NCBI GenBank assembly: GCA_913056145.1
Contig: CAJXMI010000008.1
Coordinates: forward strand, 1 to 42,555
Direction of reading: 5' to 3'
DNA: 42,555 nucleotides
Source of the DNA: an uncultured Spiribacter sp.
GTDB taxonomy: Bacteria; Pseudomonadota; Gammaproteobacteria; Nitrococcales; Nitrococcaceae
A model generated the notes under the pieces. The model saw only the letters and a program-made list of their open reading frames with translations. It had not been told where the DNA came from and ran no database searches. Made by a program: the position numbers and the translations under genes. Positions 19,998 through 32,205 of the stretch are shown here, in pieces. Each line of letters begins with the position of its first letter. Within the stretch, counting starts at the first letter, position 1.

Positions 19998-20492
19998 TTA
20001 GCGATATGGCGCGTCGGCCGCCCGGTCTTCGGCAAGCTGCGCCTCGTACTTCTCGCCCATGGCCAGCAACTCGTCCTTGTGTATCACCTGCTCGCCCCGG
20101 CGCTCGAAGTGGTATTCGTGGATCCGGGTCTCGACGATGGAATCCACCGGGCAGGACTCCTCGCAGAAGCCGCAATAGATGCACTTGAACAGGTCGATGT
20201 CATAGCGCGTGGTCCGCCGCGTGCCGTCATCGCGCTGCTCGGACTCGATGGTAATCGCCAGCGCCGGGCATACCGCCTCGCAGAGCTTGCAGGCAATGCA
20301 TCGCTCCTCGCCGTTGGGGTAGCGACGCAGCGCATGCAGCCCGCGAAACCGCGGCGACTGGGGCGCCTTCTCCTCGGGGTATTCAAGCGTGTATTTGGCA
20401 TCAAACAGGTGCCTGCCAGTCAGGCGCATGCCCTTGAGCAGCTCGCTCAGCATGAATGTGCCAAAGAATTCTCTGACTGCGTGCATCGTCAT
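19998..20492 (-). CDS. nuoI: NADH-quinone oxidoreductase subunit I (2x[4Fe-4S])
   Basis: [16 protein letters not shown] and [16 protein letters not shown] ferredoxin motifs. Confidence 0.97.
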   Translation of the reverse strand: MTMHAVREFFGTFMLSELLKGMRLTGRHLFDAKYTLEYPEEKAPQSPRFRGLHALRRYPNGEERCIACKLCEAVCPALAITIESEQRDDGTRRTTRYDIDLFKCIYCGFCEESCPVDSIVETRIHEYHFERRGEQVIHKDELLAMGEKYEAQLAEDRAADAPYR

Positions 20493-20505
20493 GTCCCCTG
20501 CTTGC

Positions 20506-21525
20506 TCAGAACCACGGACCGACCTCGCCCAGAATCAGCCCGGCGACCACGATGAGCCAGACCACGGTTACCGGGATCAGGACCTTCCAGCCCAGACGCA
20601 TGATCTGATCGTAGCGGTAGCGCGGAAAGGTTGCCCGGAACCAGATGTAGAGAAAGAGGAACAGGCAGACCTTGAGGAAAAACCACACCATCCCGGGGAC
20701 CCAGTCGAACAAGGGCCCAAGCAGCGGCAACCCGTGAAACGGCGAATACCAGCCGCCCAGGAACATGATCGCCGCCAGTCCCGAGATCAGGATCATGTTG
20801 GCGTATTCGGCGAGAAAGAAAATCGCAAAGGCCATACCGGAGTACTCGACGTGGAACCCGGCCACGATCTCCGACTCGCCCTCGGCGACGTCAAACGGCA
20901 GGCGGTTGGTCTCGGCAACGCCCGAAATCCAGTACACGACAAACAGCGGGAGCAACGGCAGCCAGAACCAGTTCCAGATCGGCCCTTCCTGCGCCCGGAT
21001 AATGTCGCCCATGTTAAGGCTGCCGGCCGCCATCAAAACGCCCACCAGCGCAAAGCCCATCGCGATTTCGTAGGAGACGACCTGGGCCCCGGCCCGAAGG
21101 GCTCCGAGCAGCGCATACTTCGAGTTGGAGGCCCAGCCCGCCAGAATAATGCCGTAGACACCGAGCGATGCCATGGCCAGCACATAAAGGAGCCCGGCGT
21201 TGATATCGGCAATAACCAGGCCGTCACCAACCGGGAGTACCGCCCAGGCCGCCAGCGCCGGCATGATGGAGAGCATGGGTGCCAGCACGAACAAAAACCG
21301 GTTGGCGTTTTGCGGGAGCACCACCTCTTTCATGAGCAGCTTGAGGGCATCGGCAATGGGCTGAAGCAGCCCGTGCCAGCCGACCCGATTGGGCCCGCGG
21401 CGCAACTGCATGGCACTGATGACCTTGCGCTCGGCGTAGGTCATGTAGGCAACGGCCAGAAAGAGCGGCACCACCAGGGCCACGATTTTGGTGACAATCC
21501 ATGCCAGCTCGACGAGCGCGTTCAT
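20506..21525 (-). CDS. nuoH: NADH-quinone oxidoreductase subunit H
   Basis: [34 protein letters not shown]. Confidence 0.98.
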   Translation of the reverse strand: MNALVELAWIVTKIVALVVPLFLAVAYMTYAERKVISAMQLRRGPNRVGWHGLLQPIADALKLLMKEVVLPQNANRFLFVLAPMLSIMPALAAWAVLPVGDGLVIADINAGLLYVLAMASLGVYGIILAGWASNSKYALLGALRAGAQVVSYEIAMGFALVGVLMAAGSLNMGDIIRAQEGPIWNWFWLPLLPLFVVYWISGVAETNRLPFDVAEGESEIVAGFHVEYSGMAFAIFFLAEYANMILISGLAAIMFLGGWYSPFHGLPLLGPLFDWVPGMVWFFLKVCLFLFLYIWFRATFPRYRYDQIMRLGWKVLIPVTVVWLIVVAGLILGEVGPWF

Positions 21526-23936
21526 GCATGCTCTCCGGCCGGTTCGATCCCGACCTCGCCAATCAGTGCGCCCAGCCCGGCGCTGCCCTCGACACCGGCG
21601 GCGATCCAGACACTGCCCGCTGGCAGTGCATCGGTGACCGCGACGGTAAGTCGTGCCTCGCTGCCTTCCTGCATGACCCTGGCCGCCTCGCCATCGGCAA
21701 CGCCAAGGCGCTCGGCATCGGCCGGATTAAGGGCTACCCGGGCGGGATCGGCATGTTCACTGGCCTGTAGCGATGCGGCATGACGGCTGAGCGGATCCAC
21801 CCCGAACATCGCCGGATACCCCACCCGCAGCAGATCAGGGGCCGCACCGTCGAGTGGCCCGACAACGGCAGCCGACGTCGCCACCCCGGCCTCGCCCGCC
21901 ACCGCCCGTACCTCGGCATGAATCTCGTCGGGCGCCTGATAGTCGAACCCTTCAAGCTCAAGGACGTTGGCCAGCACGCGCAGCAGGCGCCAGGCCGGCC
22001 GGGCATCACCCTGCGGCTGCCCAACGCCGGCAAAGGTCTGCCAGCGGCCCTCGGCATTCACGAAAGTGCCCGCTGTTTCGGCCAGCGTTGCGATTGGCAG
22101 CAGAATATCGGCGTGGGCCCGCAGCGCGGGAGAGTCATAGGCGGCAAGCGCGATGACCTGCTCCGCCTCGGCAAGCGCCTTGCTGACCCGCGCGCCGTTG
22201 TGGAAATCATGCTCGGGCTCGGCACCCAGCAGCATGTAGCCGCGCCGCGGGGCCTCGAGCATGCCGGCCGCCGTGAGGCCCTCGGTGGTTTCACCGTCGG
22301 CACGGCGTCCCGGCAGCGCACCGGCAAGCCAGCCACCAGCGGTATTGGCACCGTTGGTAAGTTCGTTAAAGGTAACCCCGCAGAGTGCGGCGAGCTGCCC
22401 TGCCAGATAGCGCAACTCGGCACCGGCGGGATGGGCATCGGCGAGGCCGCCAAGCAGCACTGCACCCTGGCCGGCCCCGCACAAGGCATCGGCCATGGCC
22501 TGACTGGCGGCATCCGGCTGGGTGGAACCAATCCAGGCGTCCAGCCCCTCAGGCTCGTCAACCCCCTTCACCCCGGCTGCGGCCCGCAGGACAAGGGCAA
22601 GAGCACGCGGCATGTCGGCGGCCCCCACGACGTGCTCGGGTGTGAGCGTGAGGTTCCAGTCGAACGCGCGCGGATTGATCGCCATGACCTGCCCACCCCG
22701 CCGCTGCGCCTTGCGCAGGCGATGGTTGATAAGCGGCTGTTCGTGACGCGGATAGCCGCCCACGATCAGCGCGGCATCCAGGGTCTCAAGCTCGGCAATG
22801 GGTGTCTGCAGGCCCGGGAAGCCGTCCCGGGCCACGCCATCCCGGAAGTCGCCGCGCCGCAGCCGTGTATCGATGTTGTCACTGCCAAGCGCACGCAGGA
22901 TGCGGGCGCTCAGATACATTTCCTCAAGGGTCGCCGAGGGCGACACCAATCCGCCCAGCGCCTCGCCGCCATGCCGGTCAACCAGATCGCGCAGCGCATT
23001 GGCCGTCGCCTCGATGGCGGTCTGCCAGTCAACACTGTGCCATTCGCCATCCTGGCGGATTTGTGGCGACAACAACCGCTCGGCGCTGTAGACGCCCTCG
23101 TAGGAAAAGCGATCGCGGTCACTGATCCAGCACTCGTTAACCGCCTCGTTGTCGCGCGGGACAACGCGCTTGACGGTGCCACGCACCTGATGCAGGTCGA
23201 TGTTGGCGCCCATGCAGTCATGCGGTGCCACGCCCGGATGGCTCAGCATCTCCCAGGCCCGCGCCGTGAACCGGTAGGGACGTGAGGTAAGCGCGCCCAC
23301 CGGGCAGAGGTCAATGATGTTGCCCGAGAGCTCGGAGTGAACGCTGTCACCAACCAGTGTCCCGATCTCGGTATGCTCGCCGCGGAACATGGCGCCGAGC
23401 TCGGAGGTGCCCGCCACCTCATCGAGAAAGCGCACACAGCGCGTGCAGTGAATGCAGCGCGTCATCTCGGTGGCAATCAGCGGCCCCAGGTTTTCATCCT
23501 TGACCACACGCTTGCGCTCGACAAAGCGCGACACGCTGCGCCCGTAGCCAAGCGCCAGGTCCTGCAGCTCGCACTCGCCGCCCTGATCACAAATCGGGCA
23601 ATCGAGCGGATGGTTGATGAGCAGGAATTCCATCACACCGCGCTGCGCCTTGAGCGCCCGCTCGGAAGTGGTTCGCACCACCATGCCATCGGCTACCGTG
23701 GTGATGCAGGCTGGCAGTGGTTTGGGCGCCGGGCGCCCGTTCATTTCGACGTCTACCAGGCACATCCGGCAGTTAGCCGGCGCCGAGAGCTTGCTGTGAT
23801 AGCAAAAGCGCGGGATGTCGATCCCGTGCTCATCGGCAACGGCAATGATCGGCGCACCCTTGGGGGCGTCTATGGACTGCCCATCGATCTCGATGGTGAC
23901 CGTCTCGGGGTTCCGGGTGTCGACTTCTGCGCTCAT
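21522..23936 (-). CDS. nuoG: NADH-quinone oxidoreductase subunit G
   Basis: 804 aa; [30 protein letters not shown]; 4-bp overlap with nuoH. Confidence 0.97.
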   Translation of the reverse strand: MSAEVDTRNPETVTIEIDGQSIDAPKGAPIIAVADEHGIDIPRFCYHSKLSAPANCRMCLVDVEMNGRPAPKPLPACITTVADGMVVRTTSERALKAQRGVMEFLLINHPLDCPICDQGGECELQDLALGYGRSVSRFVERKRVVKDENLGPLIATEMTRCIHCTRCVRFLDEVAGTSELGAMFRGEHTEIGTLVGDSVHSELSGNIIDLCPVGALTSRPYRFTARAWEMLSHPGVAPHDCMGANIDLHQVRGTVKRVVPRDNEAVNECWISDRDRFSYEGVYSAERLLSPQIRQDGEWHSVDWQTAIEATANALRDLVDRHGGEALGGLVSPSATLEEMYLSARILRALGSDNIDTRLRRGDFRDGVARDGFPGLQTPIAELETLDAALIVGGYPRHEQPLINHRLRKAQRRGGQVMAINPRAFDWNLTLTPEHVVGAADMPRALALVLRAAAGVKGVDEPEGLDAWIGSTQPDAASQAMADALCGAGQGAVLLGGLADAHPAGAELRYLAGQLAALCGVTFNELTNGANTAGGWLAGALPGRRADGETTEGLTAAGMLEAPRRGYMLLGAEPEHDFHNGARVSKALAEAEQVIALAAYDSPALRAHADILLPIATLAETAGTFVNAEGRWQTFAGVGQPQGDARPAWRLLRVLANVLELEGFDYQAPDEIHAEVRAVAGEAGVATSAAVVGPLDGAAPDLLRVGYPAMFGVDPLSRHAASLQASEHADPARVALNPADAERLGVADGEAARVMQEGSEARLTVAVTDALPAGSVWIAAGVEGSAGLGALIGEVGIEPAGEHA

Positions 23937-25210
23937 GCCGCTGCCTCGACGATGGATCGCTTGTGCTCGATGTAATATTCAAACTCGTGCCGCCAGTGCT
24001 TGAGCACGCTCTGCACCGGCCAGGCGGCCGCCTCGCCGAAGGCGCAGATGGTGTGACCGGCGATCTGGCCGGCGGCCGACTCGAGCAGTTCAATGTCCTC
24101 GGGGCGGCCATGTCCCTCATAGATCCGCCGAATCACCCGATACATCCAGCCCGTTCCCTCGCGGCAGGGCGTGCACTGGCCACAGGACTCGGCGTAATAG
24201 AAGCGGCTGACACGCATGATGGCCTGCACCATGTCGGTCGTCTCGTCCATGACCACGACACCGCCCGAACCCAGCGCGGTACCCGCCTGCATCAGCGAGT
24301 CATAATCCATGTCGAGCTCGAGCATCTGCTCGCCCGGCACCATGGGCATGGACGACCCGCCCGGTATTACCGCCTTGAGCCGCCGCCCCTTCCAGACCCC
24401 GCCGGCCTTCTCCAGAAGGTCGCGAAAGGGGGTGCCAAGGGGGATTTCGAAATTGCCCGGCTTTTCAACATGACCGGACACCGAGAAAATCTTCATGCCG
24501 CCGTTGTTGGGCTTGCCAAGCTCGAGGAACCAGTCAGCGCCATTGCGGATAATGGCCGGCACCGATGCCAGCGTCTCGGTGTTGTTGATAGTGGTCGGCC
24601 GGCCATAGACACCCGCCTGCGCCGGAAACGGCGGCTTGTTACGGGGCATACCCTTCTTGCCTTCCAGGGATTCCATAAGCGCCGACTCTTCGCCGCAGAT
24701 ATAGGCACCGGCGCCCACGTAGTTGTGGATGTCGTAATCAAACCCCGACCCCAGGATGTCGGCACCCAGATACCCGGCCTCGCGGGCCTCGCGGACCGCC
24801 TGCTCCATGCGCGAGAAGGGCTCTTTCATGAACTCGCCGCGCAGGTAGTTATAGCCGGTGGTCACGCCCATCGCATAGCCGGCAATGATCATGCCCTCGA
24901 CGAGCGCATGGGGGTTGTAGCGCAGGATGTCGCGGTCCTTGCAGGTGCCCGGTTCGGATTCGTCCGAGTTGCAAAGCAGATATTTGGGCCCGGGCGCGGT
25001 GCGTGGCATGAAGCTCCACTTCATGCCGGCCGGGAAGCCGGCGCCGCCGCGGCCACGCAGGTTGGAGGCCTTGATCTCCTCGATGACGTCTTCCTGACTC
25101 ATGCCGTCGCGCAGCACTTTCTCGAGGGCCTGATAGCCACCGGTTGCCCGGTAGTTCTCAAGCGTCCAGGGCTCATCGAATTGCAGCGTTGTGTAGCAGA
25201 CGTTGGTCAT
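23933..25210 (-). CDS. nuoF: NADH-quinone oxidoreductase subunit F
   Basis: [15 protein letters not shown]...; [32 protein letters not shown]; true start at 25210. Confidence 0.97.
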   Translation of the reverse strand: MTNVCYTTLQFDEPWTLENYRATGGYQALEKVLRDGMSQEDVIEEIKASNLRGRGGAGFPAGMKWSFMPRTAPGPKYLLCNSDESEPGTCKDRDILRYNPHALVEGMIIAGYAMGVTTGYNYLRGEFMKEPFSRMEQAVREAREAGYLGADILGSGFDYDIHNYVGAGAYICGEESALMESLEGKKGMPRNKPPFPAQAGVYGRPTTINNTETLASVPAIIRNGADWFLELGKPNNGGMKIFSVSGHVEKPGNFEIPLGTPFRDLLEKAGGVWKGRRLKAVIPGGSSMPMVPGEQMLELDMDYDSLMQAGTALGSGGVVVMDETTDMVQAIMRVSRFYYAESCGQCTPCREGTGWMYRVIRRIYEGHGRPEDIELLESAAGQIAGHTICAFGEAAAWPVQSVLKHWRHEFEYYIEHKRSIVEAAA

Positions 25211-25212
25211 GA

Positions 25213-25725
25213 CTACTCCAGATCGTCGAGTATGCGGTCGATCTTGTCGGGCGTGAGATCGGTGTAGTACTCCTCGTCCACCAGCATCATGGGCGCGCCT
25301 GCACAGGCGGCGAGGCATTCCTCCTCGCGCTTGAGCGTAATGCGGCCATCCGCGGTGGTATCACCCAGGCTGATGCCCAGCTTTTTCTCGACATGCTCCA
25401 CAATGTCATCGGCGCCGCGCAGCATGCAGGAGATATTGGTGCAGATGTTGACCTTGTGGCGCCCCATGCGCTTTACGTCGAACATGCCGTAGAAGGTAGC
25501 CACCTCGTAGACCCGCGCCGGCGCCATGTCGAGGTAGTCGGCGACGGCATCCATGCGCTCGCGGGGCAGCCAGCCCCCGCAGTGATGCTGCACCACATGC
25601 AGCGCGGGAATGACCGCCGACTGCCGGCCCGCCGGGTTATCCGGAAACCGGGTCAGCCACTGATCGATTTCGGCCTGCTCGGCCTGGCTCAACCCCCCGG
25701 TGATGTCGTTGCCGGCGCTGCTCAC
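25213..25725 (-). CDS. nuoE: NADH-quinone oxidoreductase subunit E
   Basis: 170 aa thioredoxin-like [2Fe-2S] subunit; [23 protein letters not shown] start. Confidence 0.96.
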   Translation of the reverse strand: MSSAGNDITGGLSQAEQAEIDQWLTRFPDNPAGRQSAVIPALHVVQHHCGGWLPRERMDAVADYLDMAPARVYEVATFYGMFDVKRMGRHKVNICTNISCMLRGADDIVEHVEKKLGISLGDTTADGRITLKREEECLAACAGAPMMLVDEEYYTDLTPDKIDRILDDLE

Positions 25726-26975
25726 CGATCCACCTCCCCGAATACGATATCCATGGTTCCCATGACGGTCACGACATCGGCCAGCATGTGCCCGTTAACC
25801 ATTTCGTCCATCGCGGCCATGTGCGCAAACCCGGGCGCGCGGAGCTTGAGCCGGTAGGGCTTGTTGGCGCCATCCGAGACAATGTAGGCCCCGAACTCGC
25901 CCTTGGGCGCCTCAATGGAGGCGTACACCTCGCCGGGCGGCGTGCAGTAGCCCTCGGTGAACAGCTTGAAGTGGTGGATGAGCGACTCCATGTCGTCTTT
26001 CATTTCTTCGCGGCTGGGGGGTACCACCTTGTGGTCGCCCAAAATCACCGGGCCGCTGTTGCGCCGCAGCCAGTCGGTGCACTGGCGGATGATGCGCACG
26101 GACTGGCGCATTTCTTCCATGCGGATCAGGTAGCGGTCGTAGCAGTCGCCGCTGGTGCCAACCGGGATCTCGAAGTCCATCCGGTCATAGACCTCGTAGG
26201 GCTGCTTTCGACGCAGATCCCACTCGATACCCGAGCCCCGCAGCATGGGGCCGGTAAAGCCGAGCTGCAGGGCCCGCTCGGGGGAGACCACGGCCACGTC
26301 GACCAGGCGCTGCTTCCAGATCCGGTTATCGGTAAGCAGAGTCTCGATTTCGTCCACCGTGCCGACAAAGCGGTCGCAGAATGCCTCGATGAAATCGAGC
26401 ATGCTGCCGTCGCGATCGGCATTCATCCGCTTGAGGTCCTTGTCATTCCGGAACTCGGACTCGCGGTACTTCGGCATCCGCTCGGGCAGATCGCGGTAGA
26501 CACCGCCCGGGCGATAGTAGGTGGCATGCATCCGCGCGCCGCTGACCGCCTCGTAGCAGTCCATGAGCTCCTCACGCTCCTTGAACGCATACAAAAACAC
26601 GGTCATGGCGCCAACATCGAGCCCGTGCGCACCAATCCACAGCAGATGATTGAGGATGCGGGTGATCTCATCGAACATCACCCGGATGTACTGCGCCCGC
26701 TCGGGCGGTGTCACACCCAGCAGCTTCTCGATGGCCAGCACATAGGCGTGCTCGTTGCACATCATCGAGACGTAGTCGAGCCGGTCCATGTAGCCGATGC
26801 TCTGGTTGAACGGCTTGGTCTCGGCGAGTTTTTCGGTAGCCCGGTGCAGCAGGCCAATATGCGGGTCGGCGCGGCGCACCACCTCGCCTTCCATCTCGAG
26901 CACCAGCCGGAGCACGCCGTGGGCGGCCGGATGCTGCGGGCCAAAGTTGACGGTATAGCTGTTGATCTCAGGCAT
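25722..26975 (-). CDS. nuoD: NADH-quinone oxidoreductase subunit D
   Basis: [31 protein letters not shown]; true start 26975. Confidence 0.98.
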   Translation of the reverse strand: MPEINSYTVNFGPQHPAAHGVLRLVLEMEGEVVRRADPHIGLLHRATEKLAETKPFNQSIGYMDRLDYVSMMCNEHAYVLAIEKLLGVTPPERAQYIRVMFDEITRILNHLLWIGAHGLDVGAMTVFLYAFKEREELMDCYEAVSGARMHATYYRPGGVYRDLPERMPKYRESEFRNDKDLKRMNADRDGSMLDFIEAFCDRFVGTVDEIETLLTDNRIWKQRLVDVAVVSPERALQLGFTGPMLRGSGIEWDLRRKQPYEVYDRMDFEIPVGTSGDCYDRYLIRMEEMRQSVRIIRQCTDWLRRNSGPVILGDHKVVPPSREEMKDDMESLIHHFKLFTEGYCTPPGEVYASIEAPKGEFGAYIVSDGANKPYRLKLRAPGFAHMAAMDEMVNGHMLADVVTVMGTMDIVFGEVDR

Positions 26976-27699
26976 CACGCGCCTCCTCGGCAGCGGGATC
27001 GGCATAGCGGTTGTCATCACGAATGACCCGCGGCACCAGCACGCGGGGCTCGATGGACACCGGCTCATAGACCACCCGACCCCGGGACTCGTCGTAGCGC
27101 ACCTCGACATTGCCGATGAGCGGGAAGTCCTTGCGGAACGGGTGCCCGACAAAGCCGTAGTCGGTCAGTATCCGACGCAAATCCGGGTGGCCGTCAAAGA
27201 GGATGCCGAACAGATCAAACGCCTCGCGCTCCTGCCAGTTGGCGGATGACCACAACGGCACAATGGAGTCGATCACGGGCAGGTCATCGTCGGCGGCATA
27301 GCAGCGCACCCGCAACCGCTGGTTATGCCGCACCGAGAGCAAATGGTAGACCGCCGCAAAGCGCCGGCCGGTGCTGGAGTCGATGGGCTGGACGCCGTAA
27401 ATGCCGGTAAGACCCAGCCGGCCCGTGCTGAAGCCGTCAACACCACGGCTAAAGCCGGTATTGGTGGCCTCCTCGGTAATCCACTCGTCCTGTCCGTAGG
27501 CGGCGTAGTCGACGCCAGCGATATCCAGCAGCTGCTCGAAGGCGAGCGCTTCGGAGTCGCGCAGACGCTCCATGGCCGCGTAGAGGTTGCCTGGCGCCAC
27601 CTCGATCTCGGCCTCGCCGTATTCGCAGCGCCCTTGCGCTACCCAGTCGCCCAACAGATCCGTGACCTGCTCGAGCACTTTGTCGGCCGATCGTGCCAT
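26968..27699 (-). CDS. nuoC: NADH-quinone oxidoreductase subunit C
   Basis: [40 protein letters not shown]. Confidence 0.97.
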   Translation of the reverse strand: MARSADKVLEQVTDLLGDWVAQGRCEYGEAEIEVAPGNLYAAMERLRDSEALAFEQLLDIAGVDYAAYGQDEWITEEATNTGFSRGVDGFSTGRLGLTGIYGVQPIDSSTGRRFAAVYHLLSVRHNQRLRVRCYAADDDLPVIDSIVPLWSSANWQEREAFDLFGILFDGHPDLRRILTDYGFVGHPFRKDFPLIGNVEVRYDESRGRVVYEPVSIEPRVLVPRVIRDDNRYADPAAEEARDA

Positions 27700-27708
27700 T
27701 GCAAACCC

Positions 27709-28185
27709 TCAGCGAGCGATGGTGTTCGTGCGCCGAATCTTGTTCTGCAGCTGGACGATGCCGTAGAGAAGCGCTTCGGCGGTGGGCGGACAGCCCGGAA
27801 CATAAATATCGACGGGCACGATGCGGTCACAGCCGCGCGTGACCGAGTAGGAGTAGTGGTAATAGCCACCCCCATTGGCGCATGACCCCATCGAGATGAC
27901 CCATTTGGGATCAGGCATCTGGTCGTAGACGCGACGCAGCGCGGGCGCCATCTTGTTGACCAGCGTACCGGCGACGATCATGACATCGGATTGCCGCGGC
28001 GATGGCCGGAAAATGACCCCGAGACGGTCCATGTCGTAGCGCGCGGCTCCGGCATGCATCATTTCAACGGCACAGCAGGCCAGCCCGAAGGTCATCGGCC
28101 ACAACGATCCGGTGCGCGCCCAGTTGATGAGCTTGTCGGCAGAAGTGGTGACAAAACCCTTCTCGAGAACGCCCTCTACTCCCAT
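27709..28185 (-). CDS. nuoB: NADH-quinone oxidoreductase subunit B
   Basis: [44 protein letters not shown]; true start 28185. Confidence 0.98.
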   Translation of the reverse strand: MGVEGVLEKGFVTTSADKLINWARTGSLWPMTFGLACCAVEMMHAGAARYDMDRLGVIFRPSPRQSDVMIVAGTLVNKMAPALRRVYDQMPDPKWVISMGSCANGGGYYHYSYSVTRGCDRIVPVDIYVPGCPPTAEALLYGIVQLQNKIRRTNTIAR

Positions 28186-28532
28186 TCCAGGGCCCCCTTC
28201 TTCCACTCGTAGAGAAAGCCGACCAGAAGCACGCCAATAAACACCCCCATCGCCCCGAATCCGAACAGCCCGATGTCGTCGAGCACGATAGCCCAGGGGA
28301 AGAGGAAGGCGATCTCCAGGTCGAAGATGATGAACAGAATGGCCACGAGGTAGTAGCGCACGTCGAACTGCATGCGCGAGTCCTCGAAGGCCTCGAAGCC
28401 GCATTCATAAGGCGTGAGCTTGTCGTGGTCCGGTCGCCGGGGCGCCAGCACAAAACCGGCCGCCAGCGGGACAATACCAATCCCCATCGCCATGACGATA
28501 AAGACCAGGACAGGAAGGTAGCTCTCGATCAT
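28176..28532 (-). CDS. nuoA: NADH-quinone oxidoreductase subunit A
   Basis: [27 protein letters not shown]...[33 protein letters not shown]; true start 28532; overlaps nuoB by 10 bp. Confidence 0.97.
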   Translation of the reverse strand: MIESYLPVLVFIVMAMGIGIVPLAAGFVLAPRRPDHDKLTPYECGFEAFEDSRMQFDVRYYLVAILFIIFDLEIAFLFPWAIVLDDIGLFGFGAMGVFIGVLLVGFLYEWKKGALEWE

Positions 28533-28574
28533 ACGCCCAGGGCATCCTGACTGCGGAAACGAACGATTGAACGA

Positions 28575-28659
28575 TGGTGCGGATGGCCGGACTCGAACCG
28601 GCACGGCTTGCGCCACTGCCCCCTCAAGACAGCGTGTCTACCAGTTCCACCACATCCGC
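28575..28659 (-). tRNA. tRNA-Leu (GAG), CCA encoded
   Basis: GCGGATGTGGTGGAACTGGTAGACACGCTGTCTTGAGGGGGCAGTGGCGCAAGCCGTGCCGGTTCGAGTCCGGCCATCCGCACCA, long variable arm, class II. Confidence 0.95.
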
Positions 28660-28726
28660 GTAACGGTAGTCTCAATCTGTTCTGAATCGTAACAGGAAGG
28701 GGCGCTTCCCACAACGAGCAAAGCCC

Positions 28727-29101
28727 CTACTCCGGCGCCGGCGCAGGTGCCGGATCAGCCCCGGCGCCGGCCCCTTCGGTAGCTTCCTGCGGAACCGGCG
28801 CGATGGCATCGGCCTCCTCGGCCGCCGGCTCGCTGGCCATGGACTCGACCACACTGCCGGAATCGCTGGTGAACGTGCCGGCCATGATGGCGAGCGTGAG
28901 GCTGGTAGCAAAAAACCCCACGCCAAGGGCGCCCGTCAGTCGACCCAGAAAAGAGGCGGAGCCCCGGGCCCCGAACACCGTGCTGGACGCCCCGCTGCCG
29001 AAGGCCGCGCCGGCATCCGCTCCCTTGCCGTGCTGCAGCAGCACGACGCCGATCAGGGTAAGTGCCAGCACCAGGTGAATGGCAAGAACAATGGTATACA
29101 T
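28727..29101 (-). CDS. secG: Preprotein translocase subunit SecG
   Basis: MYTIVLAIHLVLALTLIGVVLLQHGKGADAGAAFGSGASSTVFGARGSASFL; true start 29101; Pro/Ala/Glu-rich C-terminal tail. Confidence 0.96.
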   Translation of the reverse strand: MYTIVLAIHLVLALTLIGVVLLQHGKGADAGAAFGSGASSTVFGARGSASFLGRLTGALGVGFFATSLTLAIMAGTFTSDSGSVVESMASEPAAEEADAIAPVPQEATEGAGAGADPAPAPAPE

Positions 29102-29129
29102 GTGACTCCCGCAGTTAGTGTGCGCGCGT

Positions 29130-29891
29130 TCAGTCGCGCGTGGCGGCCGCACAGATGGCCGCAAAATCCCCGGCGTCGAGCGAGGCCCCACCGATGAGCC
29201 CCCCGTCGACATCGTCCATTGCCAGCAGCTCGGCCGCATTGCCGGGTTTCATGCTGCCGCCGTAGAGCAGTCGCCGTGCCGATGCCGCCGACTCGCCCTC
29301 AATGCCCGCCAGTTGTGCCCTGATAAAGGCATGCATGGCCTGTGCCTGCTCGGCGCTGGCGGTTCGCCCCGTGCCAATGGCCCATACCGGCTCGTAGGCA
29401 ATGACGCCCGGGCCCAGGCTATCGGCACCCAGCCGATCGGTAATGCCGCGAATCTGTCCGGCAACAACGGCCTCGGTCTGCCCCGCGTCCCGCTCGGAGA
29501 GGGTCTCACCAACACATAGCACTGGCGTCAGGCCGGCCTCGAGGGCCTGGCGATAGCGCCCGGCAACAAGCCCGTCATCCTCGCCATAGAACTCGCGCCG
29601 CTCGGAATGACCAAGGATGACATGCGTGGCGCCCATGTCGACCAGCATGTCGGCGGCCACCTCGCCGGTTCGTGCACCCTGGCCGGCATCCGCGCAATTC
29701 TGCGCGCCCAGACTGATCCCGCTGTCCGCGAGTACCACGCCCACGGCATCAAGGTGAACAAACGGCGGACACACCAGCACCTCAACCCCTTCCGATGCCG
29801 TCACCGCAGCCGCCACATCGCGCGCAAGCGCCTCGGCATCGCGCCGCAGGCCATTCATCTTCCAGTTACCGGCAATGAGCGGGGTACGCAT
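29130..29891 (-). CDS. tpiA: Triose-phosphate isomerase
   Basis: MRTPLIAGNWKMNG, VILGHSERRE, VIAYEPVWAIGTG. Confidence 0.98.
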   Translation of the reverse strand: MRTPLIAGNWKMNGLRRDAEALARDVAAAVTASEGVEVLVCPPFVHLDAVGVVLADSGISLGAQNCADAGQGARTGEVAADMLVDMGATHVILGHSERREFYGEDDGLVAGRYRQALEAGLTPVLCVGETLSERDAGQTEAVVAGQIRGITDRLGADSLGPGVIAYEPVWAIGTGRTASAEQAQAMHAFIRAQLAGIEGESAASARRLLYGGSMKPGNAAELLAMDDVDGGLIGGASLDAGDFAAICAAATRD

Positions 29892-29952
29892 AACGGTCGT
29901 GCAATCCAGTCGCTTTTGGGTGGCAGGAGGTTACTCGGCGACGGCGTTTGAA

Positions 29953-31320
29953 TCAATCACCGCTGCTGGCCCTGGCCTGTGGTTGACAGAGCCCGGCCAC
30001 CTGACTGGCAAGCGCCTCGGCATGCGCCCGAACCGACCCGGCGTCCTCGCCTTCCACCATCACGCGCAGTACCGGCTCGGTGCCGGAAGGCCGCAACAAC
30101 ACCCGGCCTGCACTGCCCAGCACGCCCTCCACATCGCGGACTGCCGCCGTGACTCGCGGGTCGTTCATGGGGTTGCTGCCGCGGGCAATCGGCACGTTGA
30201 TCATGTGCTGGGGCAGCTTGTCCATGCCATCCGCCACCTGGCTGAGCGATGCATTCTGCTCGACAGCGGCGGCGAGGACCTGCAGCGCCGAGACAACCCC
30301 GTCGCCCGTTGTTGTGCGATCAAGGCAGACGATATGCCCGGACGACTCCCCCCCAAGCTGGCCATGATGCGCCTGGAGCATTTCAAGCACGTAGCGGTCG
30401 CCCACTCGGGCCCGATGGAACGCGACGCCCAGGCCGTCCAGCGCCAGCTCGAGGCCCAGGTTGCTCATTTGCGTACCCACAACCGGACCGGACAACCGGC
30501 CGGCCCGCTGCCGGCTGCGGGCAATCACCCAGAGCAGCTGGTCGCCATCGAGGGTATGCCCCCGCTCGTCGACCATGATCAAACGATCGCCATCGCCGTC
30601 GAGGGCAATCCCGGCATCCGCCCCCGCCTCGAGTACTGCATGCTGGAGTCCGGCCGGACAGGTCGAGCCGCAGTCGACGTTGATGTTGAGCCCATCGGGA
30701 CGGGTTCCGCGGCGAATGACCCGCGCGCCAAGCTCCTCGAACACCGCCGGCGCGACCTGATAGCCAGCGCCGTTGGCGCAGTCGACCACCAGCGTCAACC
30801 CGTGGAGCCCCAGCCCCGGCGCAAGCGTGTGCTTGCAGAATTCGATGTAGCGCCCCGGCGCATCCATGAGACGGGAGGCCTTGCCAAGCGCCGCCGAGTC
30901 CACGGTCTCGAGCGGCCGCTCGAGGTGCGCCTCGATGGCAAGCTCGGCCTCATCATCGAGCTTGAAGCCGTCTGCCGAGAAAAACTTGATGCCATTGTCC
31001 TGGTGGCTGTTGTGCGAGGCGCTGATCACGATGCCCGCGTTGGCCCGCAGCGTGCGCGTAAGATAGGCGATCGCCGGTGTCGGCATGGGGCCGAGCAGCT
31101 GAATATTGACCCCCGCCGCCGAGAGCCCGGCCTCGAGCGCCGATTCGAACATGTAATTGGATAGCCGCGTGTCCTTGCCGATCAGAACCTGTCCGGATCC
31201 GGGACGGTCGCCGAGGACCCGGCCGGCCGCCCACCCCAGCTTGAGCACAAAATCAGCCGTTATCGGATACTCGCCTACACGACCGCGAATGCCGTCCGTG
31301 CCGAAGTAGCGTCTGTCCAT
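29953..31320 (-). CDS. glmM: Phosphoglucosamine mutase
   Basis: [35 protein letters not shown] phosphoserine loop. Confidence 0.97.
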   Translation of the reverse strand: MDRRYFGTDGIRGRVGEYPITADFVLKLGWAAGRVLGDRPGSGQVLIGKDTRLSNYMFESALEAGLSAAGVNIQLLGPMPTPAIAYLTRTLRANAGIVISASHNSHQDNGIKFFSADGFKLDDEAELAIEAHLERPLETVDSAALGKASRLMDAPGRYIEFCKHTLAPGLGLHGLTLVVDCANGAGYQVAPAVFEELGARVIRRGTRPDGLNINVDCGSTCPAGLQHAVLEAGADAGIALDGDGDRLIMVDERGHTLDGDQLLWVIARSRQRAGRLSGPVVGTQMSNLGLELALDGLGVAFHRARVGDRYVLEMLQAHHGQLGGESSGHIVCLDRTTTGDGVVSALQVLAAAVEQNASLSQVADGMDKLPQHMINVPIARGSNPMNDPRVTAAVRDVEGVLGSAGRVLLRPSGTEPVLRVMVEGEDAGSVRAHAEALASQVAGLCQPQARASSGD

Positions 31321-31323
31321 GCC

Positions 31324-32196
31324 TCAGTAGCCTCCCTGGCCCGACGCGGCGCCCGGCCCGTCGGCGTTGTTGATCACGTAATCGACCAGCCGCACGGCGT
31401 CGACCGTCTCGGCCACATCGTGTGCGCGAATGATGCGCGCACCACTCCAGGCGGCAATCGTGGCGGCGGCAATGCTACCGGGCAGTCGCTCGGGCAACGC
31501 GCGCCCGAGCACCCGCCCGACAAGCGACTTGCGCGACAGCCCGGCCAGCACCGGAACCCCGTGCGCCGCAAGCCGCGGCAGCCCGGCAAGTAATGCGGCA
31601 TTGTGCGGATCCGTCTTGCCAAATCCAAAGCCCGGATCGAGGATGACCTGGCCGGCCGGAATCCCTGCCGCCTCGACAACGCTCAGACGCTCCAGCAAAA
31701 AGGCCTCCACCTCGCCAACCACATCGCTGTAGCGGGGATTGTCCTGCATGGTCTGCGGCGTGCCCTGCATGTGCATCAGACACACCGGCAGGCCGATCTC
31801 CCGGGCCGCCTCCAGGGCGCCGGGGCGCCGCAGCGCCATCACATCGTTGATGAGCCCGGCCCCCGCCCGCGCCGCTGCACGCATGACCTCGGGCTTGGAC
31901 GTATCCACCGACACCGGCACCGATACGGTACCGCGAAGGGCCTCAAGCACGGGGATGATTCGACTCAGCTCTTCGTGGGTACTGACGCCGCGCGAGCCCG
32001 GCCGGGTCGACTCGCCGCCCACGTCAATAATGGCCGCCCCCGCGGCCTCCATGGCCCGAGCGTGGGCCACTGCGGCATCGGCCCCAACAAAATCACCCCC
32101 GTCCGAAAAGGAATCGGGGGTGACGTTGAGGATGCCCATTACGCAGGGGCGGCTCAGATCGAGCCGGTACCCCCCACAGTCAAGGGAGAGACTCAT
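31324..32196 (-). CDS. folP: Dihydropteroate synthase
   Basis: MGILNVTPDSFSDGG, GGESTRPG, ILDPGFGFGK. Confidence 0.97.
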   Translation of the reverse strand: MSLSLDCGGYRLDLSRPCVMGILNVTPDSFSDGGDFVGADAAVAHARAMEAAGAAIIDVGGESTRPGSRGVSTHEELSRIIPVLEALRGTVSVPVSVDTSKPEVMRAAARAGAGLINDVMALRRPGALEAAREIGLPVCLMHMQGTPQTMQDNPRYSDVVGEVEAFLLERLSVVEAAGIPAGQVILDPGFGFGKTDPHNAALLAGLPRLAAHGVPVLAGLSRKSLVGRVLGRALPERLPGSIAAATIAAWSGARIIRAHDVAETVDAVRLVDYVINNADGPGAASGQGGY

Positions 32197-32205
32197 CGGC
32201 GATGG

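Noticed and set aside
28660-28726. Possible promoter TTGTGG-17-TACGAT for tRNA-Leu and a weak GGGGC/GCCCC hairpin after secG
   Set aside because: Poor consensus match and imperfect hairpin without a T-tract; not supportable as features
28750-28860. SecG Pro/Ala/Glu-rich tail as a possible novel domain
   Set aside because: Low-complexity C-terminal tails on SecG are common and uninformative
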